DNA from: an uncultured delta proteobacterium
GTDB taxonomy: Bacteria; Myxococcota; Myxococcia; Myxococcales; 40CM-4-68-19
DNA length: 64,000 nt
Direction of reading: 5' to 3'
Assembly (NCBI GenBank): GCA_903911145.1
Contig: CAIWCD010000031.1
Location: 114,495 to 178,494 of the forward strand
Shown: positions 8,305-15,772 of the stretch, one piece after another
How positions within the stretch are numbered: position 1 is the stretch's first letter
How the letters are laid out: each line of letters starts with the position of its first letter
Position numbers and translations under genes: made by a program
The notes under the pieces: generated by a model
Told to the model about the DNA's origin: nothing
The model's input: the letters and a program-made list of their open reading frames with translations, nothing else
Database searches by the model: none

Positions 8305-10785
8305 ATGACCCCTTCGTTTCTCGTGCGCGCAGCCGCCACTCTTGCCGTCGTCATTTCATTCTCCGCAGGCGCCGTTGATCTCCCGCGCGGCGTCTATCGG
8401 AAGCGGAACCCCAGCACGGCGATTACCGACCTGACGAGCTGGTCGCATCCCGTCTCCTGCAGCGGTGGCAGCTGCTCGGTCCAGATGCACTATTACGGCG
8501 GGCACGTCATCTCGAACCCCAAGGTCTATGCGGTCTATTGGGGCAGCTCGGTCGACAGCTCCGTGACGAGCGGTAACCCGGCCTTCTACAAGGCGATGAC
8601 CAACTCGTCTCTCTTCGAGCAGCTCGCCGAATACAACACCAATACAAACGGCGGGACCAACCAGTTCATCGGCCGCGGCACCTTTGGAGGCTCGTTCACC
8701 ATTACGCCGTCGAATACCAGCACGAGCATCGCCGATTCGGACATCTCCTCGGAGCTCGATGCGCAGATCACGGCCGGCAACCTGCCCGCGCCGGACGCCA
8801 ATACCATCTATATGACCTACTTCCCCGCGGGCGTGACGATCAGCCAGGGCAGCGGGACCTCCTGCCAGGATTTCTGCGCCTATCACGGCACCTGGACGCG
8901 CAATAACCAGAGCGTCTATTACGGAGTGTTCCCTGACTTCAGTGGCAGCTGCAGCAGCGGCTGCGGCACTGGAACGCTCTTCCAGAATATGTGCTCGGCC
9001 TCGACGCACGAGCTGGCGGAGGCGACCACGGACGCAGAGATCGGAATCGCCACGGGCTCCGTTGGTGCGCCGATGGGCTGGTACGACTCGGAGAACAATT
9101 CCCAGGGCGAGATCGGCGATATGTGCAACACCGACTCGACGATTACCGGCCTCGACGGCCAGACCTATACGGTGCAGGAGGTCTATTCGCGCACGGATAA
9201 CAACTGCGAGGACAATCGCCACGCGGCGCAGGATTTCCAGATCTATATGAACCCCAATACCGCGTCGGTCGCGACGGGCGGCTCGGTCTCCGTGCCGATC
9301 ACGACCGTGACGAACGGGGGAAATGCGCAGACGCTCACGTTGACGGCGACGAATCTGCCCACCGGCGTGACGGCGACGTTCGACTCCGCGTCGATCAGCT
9401 CTACGGGCTCGACGCATCTGCATCTGGCGGCGAGCAACTCTGCAGCGCAGGCGAAGGATGTCGTCGTGGTCGTCAAGGCGACGGCGGGCTCGCTCGTGCA
9501 CACCGCCTCGGTCCTCCTGCAGGTCGGCGGCGTCGTCGTCAACCAGCCGACGATTGCCATCACCGGCGTCACCAGCGGCGCGACCGTCGGCGGCACGGTC
9601 AGCTTGACCGCGACGGGGACCGCGGGCGCTGGCAGCACGCTCTCGAACGTCACGCTCTCCATTGACGGCACGCAGGTCGCGACCGGCACCGCGGCGGCGA
9701 CCTACCAGTGGAATGCGAGCTCGGCAACGCCGGGCAGCCACACCATCTCGGCGACCGCGACGGATGCAGACGGCGGCGCCAACTCGACCTCGCTCACCGT
9801 CACCTCGACTGCAACGCAGCCTCCGACGCTCACGCTCAACGCTCCTGCCGACGGCTCGAATGTCTCCGGCACCATCTCTCTCTCCGCGACCGCGACTCCG
9901 GCGTCTGGGCAGCAACTGCAGAGCGTGACGATCTCCGTCGACGGCACGCAGGTTGCGACCGGCGCCTCGTCGGCGAACAAATCCTGGGACAGCTCGGCGG
10001 CCGGCAATGGCAGCCACACGATCAGCGCCACCGCCACCGATACCAATGGAGGCAGCGCATCCGCGCAGGTCACGGTGAATGTCGTGGTGCCGCCGACCGT
10101 CGCGGTCACGACGCCGTCGAACAATGCGACCGTCTCGTCGACCGTGAATCTCACCGCGACCGCCACAGCTGCGGGCGGGACGAGTCTGTCGAACCTGACG
10201 TTGTCGGTGAACGGAACCGATCTCGTCAGCGGCGCGAGCTCCCCGCAGAGCTTCTCCTGGGACACCACGCAGGTGACGAACGGGAACTACCAGGTGACCG
10301 CGACTGCCACCGACAGCGACGGCGCTTCTGCGACCAGCTCGATCGTGACGGTGAAGGTCTCCAATGACTTCACGCTCGCGCTCTCTCCCTCGAGCGCGAC
10401 GGCGACGATCGGTGGCGCGCCCGCGGTCTTCACCATCACCAGCACCAAGAGCGGCGCGCCCACGACGATCTCCCTGGCGGCGACCAACCTGCCCGCGGGC
10501 GTGCGCGCAGTCTTCTCCGCCACGACCATGTTGGCTGGCGGCAGCGCGACCCTCACGCTGACCGCGCCGGCGGGAACGCTCCCGGTTTCGGCCGCCGCGT
10601 TCCAGGTCTTCGGCAGCAGCACGCAGAGCCCGAACGGCCACTCGGCCTCGGGCCAACTCACGGTCCAGAATGCCTCATCGGGCTGCGCGAGCGGAAAATC
10701 GCCCCAGTGGGAGCCGCTCGCAGCGATTGGCCTCTGCTGGCTGATTTTGCGCCGCCGGTCGCCGCGCCTTGCGTCTGCGCGCTAA
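8305..10785 (+). CDS. Secreted PIP1/EXORDIUM-like protein with Ig repeats
   Basis: Exported protein of 826 aa with an N-terminal signal (cut near SAGAVD). Residues of about 45-310 contain VYAVYWGSS, YMTYFPAGVT, CQDFCAYHGTW and CSASTHELAEATTDAEIG, a pattern I associate with the phosphate-induced protein 1/EXORDIUM-like family; the HELAE may bind metal. Then come several bacterial Ig-like repeats (SVSLTATGTAG, VTLSIDGTQVATG, SHTISATATDADGG appear in near-copies). The C-terminus is Ser-Ser-Gly-Cys, then a hydrophobic helix and an Arg-rich end (LILRRRSPR), resembling a MYXO-CTERM surface-sorting tail. A strong terminator follows. Protease activity is unproven. Confidence 0.7.
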   Translation: MTPSFLVRAAATLAVVISFSAGAVDLPRGVYRKRNPSTAITDLTSWSHPVSCSGGSCSVQMHYYGGHVISNPKVYAVYWGSSVDSSVTSGNPAFYKAMTNSSLFEQLAEYNTNTNGGTNQFIGRGTFGGSFTITPSNTSTSIADSDISSELDAQITAGNLPAPDANTIYMTYFPAGVTISQGSGTSCQDFCAYHGTWTRNNQSVYYGVFPDFSGSCSSGCGTGTLFQNMCSASTHELAEATTDAEIGIATGSVGAPMGWYDSENNSQGEIGDMCNTDSTITGLDGQTYTVQEVYSRTDNNCEDNRHAAQDFQIYMNPNTASVATGGSVSVPITTVTNGGNAQTLTLTATNLPTGVTATFDSASISSTGSTHLHLAASNSAAQAKDVVVVVKATAGSLVHTASVLLQVGGVVVNQPTIAITGVTSGATVGGTVSLTATGTAGAGSTLSNVTLSIDGTQVATGTAAATYQWNASSATPGSHTISATATDADGGANSTSLTVTSTATQPPTLTLNAPADGSNVSGTISLSATATPASGQQLQSVTISVDGTQVATGASSANKSWDSSAAGNGSHTISATATDTNGGSASAQVTVNVVVPPTVAVTTPSNNATVSSTVNLTATATAAGGTSLSNLTLSVNGTDLVSGASSPQSFSWDTTQVTNGNYQVTATATDSDGASATSSIVTVKVSNDFTLALSPSSATATIGGAPAVFTITSTKSGAPTTISLAATNLPAGVRAVFSATTMLAGGSATLTLTAPAGTLPVSAAAFQVFGSSTQSPNGHSASGQLTVQNASSGCASGKSPQWEPLAAIGLCWLILRRRSPRLASAR

Positions 10786-10796
10786 CGTTGCGCTCT

Positions 10797-10840
10797 CGGC
10801 GATGATTCACCTGCGCGCACGTGAATCATCGCCGCTTTTC
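10797..10840 (+). terminator. Rho-independent terminator
   Basis: A perfect 14-bp stem (CGGCGATGATTCAC with GTGAATCATCGCCG) encloses a 10-base loop and is followed by CTTTTC. It starts about ten bases after the stop of the Ig-repeat protein, so it separates that gene from the cytochrome cluster. Confidence 0.85.
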
Positions 10841-11000
10841 GCGCACGAAGTGCGTCGCTGCGCATAATTAGCCAGAGTCGACGGTTGGGGCGCCATTCCT
10901 GCGCCATGCAAACCTCGGATAATAGAGTAACGCGTCAACATGTCGCTACTCTGCGCGGCTGGTATGCGGTATGCAGCCGTCCCTCTTCAGGAGGCATTCC

Positions 11001-11381
11001 ATGCGCGTGTCGTCGTTCAAGTCGATGTTCCTTCTGGTTGGTGTCCTCTCCGTTTCCGCCGCGGCTTCTGCAGCCGATGCGAAGGGGCCCGCAGGCGATC
11101 CCAAGGCTGGCAAGGCGATCTTCGAGAACAGCTGCCTGCTCTGCCACGGCGCCACCGGCAAGGGTGACGGACCTGCGGCCGCGGCGTTCAATCCGAAGCC
11201 GATGGCCTTCGGAGACGCGGCGAAGATGTCGAAGATCAGCGATGAGACGCGCGTCAAGGCGGTCACCGAGGGCGGTGCGTCGGTCGGGGCCTCGCCACTG
11301 ATGCCGGCCTTCAAGGATACGCTCTCCAAGCAGCAGATCCTCGACGTGCTTGCCTATATCCGCAAGACGTTCGGTCATTAA
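11001..11381 (+). CDS. Periplasmic monoheme cytochrome c
   Basis: Small class I c-type cytochrome, 126 aa. A signal peptide ends at about ASAADA. The heme motif CLLCH covers residues 45-49, the GATGKGDGPAA that follows is usual in this family, and LMPAF supplies the likely axial Met, with a C-terminal helix QILDVLAYIRKTF. GGAGG stands seven bases before the chosen ATG, so the upstream in-frame ATG at 10971 was rejected. A GATAAT-like -10 is seen at 10918. It should carry electrons in the periplasm. It lies 109 bp before the Cyc2-like porin-cytochrome gene, which suggests it is the periplasmic electron acceptor or donor of that protein. Confidence 0.88.
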   Translation: MRVSSFKSMFLLVGVLSVSAAASAADAKGPAGDPKAGKAIFENSCLLCHGATGKGDGPAAAAFNPKPMAFGDAAKMSKISDETRVKAVTEGGASVGASPLMPAFKDTLSKQQILDVLAYIRKTFGH

Positions 11382-11413
11382 AAGCGCGTCGACGCGATAG
11401 TCCGTTGTTGGTC

Positions 11414-11440
11414 TGAGGCCGCTTCCCGCGGCCTCATCCA
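11414..11440 (+). terminator. Terminator-like hairpin between cytochrome genes
   Basis: A perfect 9-bp stem TGAGGCCGC / GCGGCCTCA with loop TTCCC is followed by a weakly T-rich stretch (TCCATTTGTTG). It probably attenuates transcription between the small cytochrome and the Cyc2-like gene, giving unequal expression. Confidence 0.55.
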
Positions 11441-11490
11441 TTTGTTGCTTCCACCATTACAAACCTCTCATTGATCATTCGGAGTTGACG

Positions 11491-12876
11491 ATGCATTGCC
11501 GGGTATCCACGACGATCGCCGCACTGGGTCTGATCGCCTGCCTTCTTCCTGTTGGACGAGCCAACGCGACGCCAAGCTTCGCGCGCCAGACGGGCTTCTC
11601 CTGCTCGCAGTGCCACACCCAGTTCCCTGAGCTCACGCCTTTTGGCCGCATCTTCAAGGCGACGGGCTACACGATGTCGACGACCAAGAGCATCCACCAG
11701 GACAACAGCGAGGACCGGTCGGTCCTCGACCTTCTCACCGCGCCGCCGCTGGGAATGATGGCGCAGGTTTCCTATACGCATACCAACACGCCGACCAACC
11801 CTGCGTTCAACGACGATATCCAGTTCCCGCAGCAGGTCAGCATCTTCTATGCGGGCAAGATCGCGCCGATGCTTGGCGCGTTCATGCAGCTGACCTACAG
11901 CGGCGCAGATAACTCGTTCGGAATGGACAACACCGATATCCGCTTCGCGCAGACGACGACAATCGCCGATACGACGCTGATCTACGGCCTGAGCCTGAAC
12001 AACAACCCGAGCGTGCAGGACCTCTGGAATACGACCCCGGCGTGGGGCTTTCCCTGGGCTGGCTCGAGCAGCGCTCTCACGCCGTCGACTGCACAGCCAC
12101 TGATTTCCGGAGGGCTCGCGCAGCAGGTGGCGGGATTGAGCGCATATGGCTTCTGGAACAACCTCGTCTATGCCGAAATCTCGCTCTATCACTCGGCTCC
12201 GCTGGGCGTGAAGCGTCCGCTGGGGACGCCGCTGGCCGATGCCAATGGAGCCGCCACGACCACCACCGACGCGACCAATATCGTCGCCGGCGTTGCTCCC
12301 TATTGGCGCCTGACGCTCGAGAAGGATATCGACGAGCATAGCTTCTCGCTGGGTACCTATGGCATGGCGGCCAAGCTCTATCCCGGAGGCGCGACGCTCC
12401 TGAGCGGGGCGACCAATCGTTATATCGATACCGCGATCGACGCCCAGTACCAGTATCTCGGCGAGAAGCACGTCTTGTCGGTTCTCGGGACGTGGATTCA
12501 CGAGAACAGCTTCCTCGACGCGACCGCGCAGCTCGGCGGCGTCAGCCAGAGCCACCAGGTCCTCAATACGCTGCGCGTGACGGCCGGAGGGATCTACGAC
12601 CACCTCGTCGGCGTCCACCTCAGCTACTTCTCGATGGACGGCACCACCGACCAGACGCTCTATGGGCCGGCCGCGATCACGGGAAGCACCAGCGGCAATC
12701 CGTTCAGCAACGGCCTGCTCGCCGAGGTGAGCTACACCCCCTGGGTCAACACGAAGTTCTCGGCTCAATACATCGCGTATTTCAACTTCAATGGCGCCAG
12801 CTCGAACTATGACGGCGCCGGCCGCGATGCGTCTGCCAACAACACGCTCTATCTGCTTGCGTGGCTCGCATATTGA
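11491..12876 (+). CDS. Cyc2-like fused cytochrome c-porin
   Basis: Predicted outer-membrane electron-transfer protein of 461 aa. After a signal peptide (cut near RANA) comes PSFARQTGFSCSQCHTQFP with the CXXCH heme site at residues 38-42, then ELTPFGRIFKATGY. This N-terminal signature and the size match the fused monoheme cytochrome/beta-barrel family to which iron-oxidising Cyc2 belongs. The rest alternates aromatic and polar residues in amphipathic strands (VSIFYAGKI, MLGAFMQLTYSG, KFSAQYIAYFNF) and ends LLAWLAY, a typical terminal barrel strand. GGAG lies six bases before the ATG. Related heterotroph proteins of unknown role share the motif, so iron oxidation itself is not shown. Confidence 0.72.
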   Translation: MHCRVSTTIAALGLIACLLPVGRANATPSFARQTGFSCSQCHTQFPELTPFGRIFKATGYTMSTTKSIHQDNSEDRSVLDLLTAPPLGMMAQVSYTHTNTPTNPAFNDDIQFPQQVSIFYAGKIAPMLGAFMQLTYSGADNSFGMDNTDIRFAQTTTIADTTLIYGLSLNNNPSVQDLWNTTPAWGFPWAGSSSALTPSTAQPLISGGLAQQVAGLSAYGFWNNLVYAEISLYHSAPLGVKRPLGTPLADANGAATTTTDATNIVAGVAPYWRLTLEKDIDEHSFSLGTYGMAAKLYPGGATLLSGATNRYIDTAIDAQYQYLGEKHVLSVLGTWIHENSFLDATAQLGGVSQSHQVLNTLRVTAGGIYDHLVGVHLSYFSMDGTTDQTLYGPAAITGSTSGNPFSNGLLAEVSYTPWVNTKFSAQYIAYFNFNGASSNYDGAGRDASANNTLYLLAWLAY

Positions 12877-12900
12877 GGTTGCGGCAGCGTTGAACCCAGC

Positions 12901-12945
12901 GGCGTCGAGGCGAGCGTCATTGCTCCCTCGGCGCCGTTTCATTTC
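12901..12945 (+). terminator. Terminator after Cyc2-like gene
   Basis: A 10-bp stem GGCGTCGAGG / CCTCGGCGCC (one G-U pair in RNA) with a 15-base loop, followed by GTTTCATTTC. It lies 25 bases after the stop codon, so the two downstream redox genes likely use their own promoter. Confidence 0.6.
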
Positions 12946-13004
12946 AAAAGCGCTGCGCTGGCGGAGATTCAATCGCGCGCAACGCGACGACCGATCGCGG
13001 ATTC

Positions 13005-13020
13005 ATTGCGATGTCGCAAT
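13005..13020. promoter_or_regulatory. Operator-like palindrome with downstream -10
   Basis: Perfect 7-2-7 inverted repeat ATTGCGA-TG-TCGCAAT, flanked by a second outer inverted pair GATTCA ... TGAATC. A TACAAT hexamer follows at 13039-13044 with no good -35 at normal spacing, which is the arrangement expected for an activator-dependent promoter. It would drive the four-helix membrane protein and diheme lipoprotein genes. The regulator is not identified. Confidence 0.45.
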
Positions 13021-13121
13021 CAATTGAATCAATCTGGCTACAATCGGCAGTGGGATACACGTCATATGCCTGTATATCGCGCCGTCTGATCCGTGCGATT
13101 GAATGAGCTGGAGGTGTATCA

Positions 13122-13811
13122 ATGCCGTGTCTTGCAATCGATCGCCGCTTGATTGGCCTCGCCGTCGCGCTGCTGCTCGCGCCGCGTCTTGCTGAGGCCT
13201 GCGTCTTCCTCGAAGACCAGGTCGCAGATGGCGCCGCCGCAGAGACGACCACGACCAGCGCCGCGACTGCCGTTGCGCCGCCCGCTGCGCCCCCCGCGCC
13301 ATTGACCGCGCAGCAGCTCGACTTCGATCTGCTCGAGAAGCCGCCGGCAGGAATCCAGGTCGACCTCGCCGCCGTGAATCGCCGCCGCACCATGCTGAAT
13401 GTCCACCAGGCGGTCGGTCTCGGGATGTTCGCCGTCGCGCTGGCGAATACCATCGTCGGGCAGCTCAACTATTCCGATCGATTCGCCAACGGGCCATCGA
13501 GCGGGAAGTATGAGCTCACGCATACGTTGACGGCGAGCGCGACCCTGCTTGCGTTTGCCGGCACTGGACTTCTCGCGCTGCTTGCGCCGACCCCGATCCC
13601 CAAGGAAGGGAGCGGGATTGATCGATTAACGGTGCATAAGATCTCAATGGCCACCGCTGCGGCCGGTATGCTCGCTGAGACGGTGCTTGGTATCTATACG
13701 GCCAAACGAGAAGGGCATTTGAACCAGCCCGACTTCGCCGCCGCTCATCTCGCGATTGGTTACGTCACGTTCGCCGCCATCAGCCTCGGCGTCGGCGTGA
13801 TCGTGTTCTGA
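13122..13811 (+). CDS. Four-helix membrane protein, cytochrome b561-like
   Basis: Membrane protein of 229 aa: a signal peptide (cut near AEA), an Ala/Pro/Thr-rich linker to about residue 65, then four transmembrane helices at roughly 94-113, 131-155, 171-193 and 206-229. Each helix carries one His near its start (H95, H134, H172, H209), which is the layout expected of a four-helix di-heme cytochrome b561-type protein. This is inferred from the spacing, not from a strong family motif. GGAGG lies seven bases before the ATG. The gene sits nine bases before the diheme lipoprotein gene and downstream of a porin-cytochrome, so a role in moving electrons across the inner membrane is plausible. Confidence 0.6.
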   Translation: MPCLAIDRRLIGLAVALLLAPRLAEACVFLEDQVADGAAAETTTTSAATAVAPPAAPPAPLTAQQLDFDLLEKPPAGIQVDLAAVNRRRTMLNVHQAVGLGMFAVALANTIVGQLNYSDRFANGPSSGKYELTHTLTASATLLAFAGTGLLALLAPTPIPKEGSGIDRLTVHKISMATAAAGMLAETVLGIYTAKREGHLNQPDFAAAHLAIGYVTFAAISLGVGVIVF

Positions 13812-13819
13812 GGATTGCC

Positions 13820-14296
13820 ATGATTCGAGAAACCGATCACGCCCTGCCTCGCCTCGCCGCTGCGGCCATCGCTGCCTTGTGCCTCGCCGCGCTCGCTGGC
13901 TGCATTCCGAACGATGGACCCGCGATGCGCCCGGGCGAAGATTGCATCTCCTGTCACGGCGGCTCGACGGGCACGACGACGGGAGGCCGCGGAGGGCATC
14001 ACGCCTCTCCTGCGTGGAGTGTCGCGGGGACGGTATTCCAGGCCAGCGATCTCGCGAGCGGATATGAAGGCGCGGAGGTGCAGATCACCGACGCGAACGG
14101 CTGGACCTTCTCCATGCGCACCAATGAAGCGGGCAATTTCTATTCAGCCGAGAGCCCGACGTTTCCCTTGCACGTCTGCATCAACGCCAATGGCGCAGTC
14201 ACCTGCCAGCAAAGCGCAATCACCAGCGGGCAGGGCGGTTGCAACTCCTGCCATTCAGCGCGCGGCTCCGTGGGCGCGCCGCTGTCGGTTCATTAA
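13820..14296 (+). CDS. Diheme c-type cytochrome lipoprotein
   Basis: Small lipoprotein of 158 aa. The signal peptide ends in lipobox LAGC (Cys28). Two heme-binding motifs are visible: CISCH at 42-46 and CNSCH at 141-145. Between them, WSVAGTVFQASDLASGYEGAEVQITDANG and NEAGNFY look like a carboxypeptidase-regulatory/Ig-like beta sandwich. The first heme motif is followed by a Gly/Thr/His-rich stretch (GGRGGHH). It lies nine bases after the four-helix membrane protein gene, so the two are probably co-transcribed. Likely role: anchored electron shuttle between membrane and outer-membrane cytochromes. Confidence 0.8.
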   Translation: MIRETDHALPRLAAAAIAALCLAALAGCIPNDGPAMRPGEDCISCHGGSTGTTTGGRGGHHASPAWSVAGTVFQASDLASGYEGAEVQITDANGWTFSMRTNEAGNFYSAESPTFPLHVCINANGAVTCQQSAITSGQGGCNSCHSARGSVGAPLSVH

Positions 14297-14346
14297 ATAT
14301 CGATTAATAACCTAATCACCGCTTCGGGCTTTCGGACCTGTCGAGC

Positions 14347-15138
14347 TCAACCGACGCGCACGCCCGAGAACCAATACCCGCGGCCTCCGAGTGCGAAGGG
14401 AAATGTTCCGTAGCTCCATTTGAATGAAGCTCCGAGAGGCGCGACCATCTCGCGCAGCTCGGCCTCGGAATAGACGCGCAGCGTGCTGACAAAGCCATCC
14501 CACGGCGCGACGGCGAGCGTGAGCGGGATCATCGCCAGCTTGGCGAGTCGATTGCGCGGCGAGAGCCACGGGTTGACCAGCACCGACAGCGCGCCCATCG
14601 GCGTGAACGGGAGGAAGCGCAGCGGATTGCGCTCGAACCCTTCTGCGACGAAGACGCCCGGACCTTCTGCGCAGGCCGAGCGCAACACCGCGGCGGCGAG
14701 AGGCGGCGGAAGATGGTGGAGCGAATTGATGATCATGCGCACGCGGCCCGCACCCAGCGCGGTCGGGATATTCGTCGCATCGACCGGTTCGGCGACGTAA
14801 TCGATCGCTTCCCGATCGCGCACGCGCATCGCTTCCCAGACCTCCGGGTGCGGCTGCAGATCGGTGAGCAGGAAGCGCGGCGGCGTCTTTCCTGCGCGGC
14901 GAAACTCCTCCGCGAGAATCATCGCCGGCCCGCCCGCGCCCGCGCAGAGATCGAGCACCTCGGTCGCGCGCGTCTCCTCGAGAAATGCCGCGAAGGGAGC
15001 CGCGAGCCCGCGCAGCATGCGGCCCCAATCGAGCGCGCGGCTGAGCGATTCGATCAGCGATTCGCGCAGTGCGCGCGGGGCCGCGTCGAGATCGTTGAAT
15101 TCAAACAGCTGCAGGCGCGGCAGTTGGAAGCCGCTCAC
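14347..15138 (-). CDS. Class I SAM-dependent methyltransferase
   Basis: Predicted cytosolic methyltransferase of 263 aa. Motif I is EVLDLCAGAGGPAMILAEEF, followed by RFLLTDLQPHPE, then VRMIINSLHHLPPPLAAAVLRSAC, which corresponds to the post-I and motif IV/V region. The C-terminal half has hydrophobic stretches (MGALSVLVNPWLSP, LAKLAMIPLTLAVAPW) that might touch membrane or a lipid substrate, and the end YSEAELREMVAPLG is the usual methyltransferase tail. The substrate is unknown. Its start overlaps the yaeQ stop by four bases, so the two are co-translated. Confidence 0.85.
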   Translation of the reverse strand: MSGFQLPRLQLFEFNDLDAAPRALRESLIESLSRALDWGRMLRGLAAPFAAFLEETRATEVLDLCAGAGGPAMILAEEFRRAGKTPPRFLLTDLQPHPEVWEAMRVRDREAIDYVAEPVDATNIPTALGAGRVRMIINSLHHLPPPLAAAVLRSACAEGPGVFVAEGFERNPLRFLPFTPMGALSVLVNPWLSPRNRLAKLAMIPLTLAVAPWDGFVSTLRVYSEAELREMVAPLGASFKWSYGTFPFALGGRGYWFSGVRVG

Positions 15139-15683
15139 AGTTGCCCCCGCACGAGCGGACCGTCGAGCGATTCACCATCGCGCTGGAGATAGAAATGATC
15201 GCCGACGATCGTCAGGCCGATCTTCGCTCGGCGATCTTCCGAGGTGGCGAGCTGTGCGAGCAGCTCCTCGGGCGCGGCAGCGAGCTCAACGCGGCCGAGG
15301 CGGGTGAGCTTCTCGTCGCGCGCTGCCTGCGCGAACTGCTCCATTCGCTGCGCGGACTCAAAGAGCACGACGATGCGCGCGCGCGAATTCTGATCCGCCG
15401 CGCGCTGCACCTTCGCGGGATCGGCCTTGCCCACGCGCATCCAGAGCGTCGTCTGCCCGGTCAGATCGGTGGCGAGCAGATCGGGCGCATCGGGATCAGA
15501 GAGGCCGGGGCCAAACGCGAGCCGCTCTTCCCACTGCATGCAGAATGCAACCAGCCGCAGCCAGACCCGCGACATCGTCTCTGACGAATGGCGCGCAGTG
15601 CGGACGTGGAGCTGCTTCTCGAGACGGCGATCGACGTGATTGAGCTCGACGTCAAAGTCGTGCAGCACCGGAGCCTGGGCCAT
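15135..15683 (-). CDS. yaeQ: YaeQ family protein
   Basis: YaeQ family protein of 182 aa with a PD-(D/E)XK nuclease-like fold, role poorly known (in Escherichia coli overexpression compensates loss of RfaH). Seen: FDVELNHVDR, RHSSETMSRVWLRLVAFC, LAFGPGLSDPDAPDLLATDLTG, WMRVGKADPAKVQRA and RARIVVLFES, all in family order. The longer open frame extends upstream, but this ATG gives the family's normal length. Followed with a four-base overlap by a methyltransferase gene; divergent from the hybrid kinase gene 90 bp away. Confidence 0.88.
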   Translation of the reverse strand: MAQAPVLHDFDVELNHVDRRLEKQLHVRTARHSSETMSRVWLRLVAFCMQWEERLAFGPGLSDPDAPDLLATDLTGQTTLWMRVGKADPAKVQRAADQNSRARIVVLFESAQRMEQFAQAARDEKLTRLGRVELAAAPEELLAQLATSEDRRAKIGLTIVGDHFYLQRDGESLDGPLVRGQL

Positions 15684-15772
15684 AACGCGGCACTGTACCG
15701 GACTCTTTGGCCCCGGACCGGCGGATGCGTGATCGGATTGCGACATTTCCGGGTGCTTGCTAAACGCTTCGG

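Noticed and set aside
8356..10656. A 766-codon open frame opposite the Ig-repeat protein
   Set aside because: It is the antisense shadow of a repeat-rich GC-biased gene; the translation is Arg/Gly/Ala filler with no domain.
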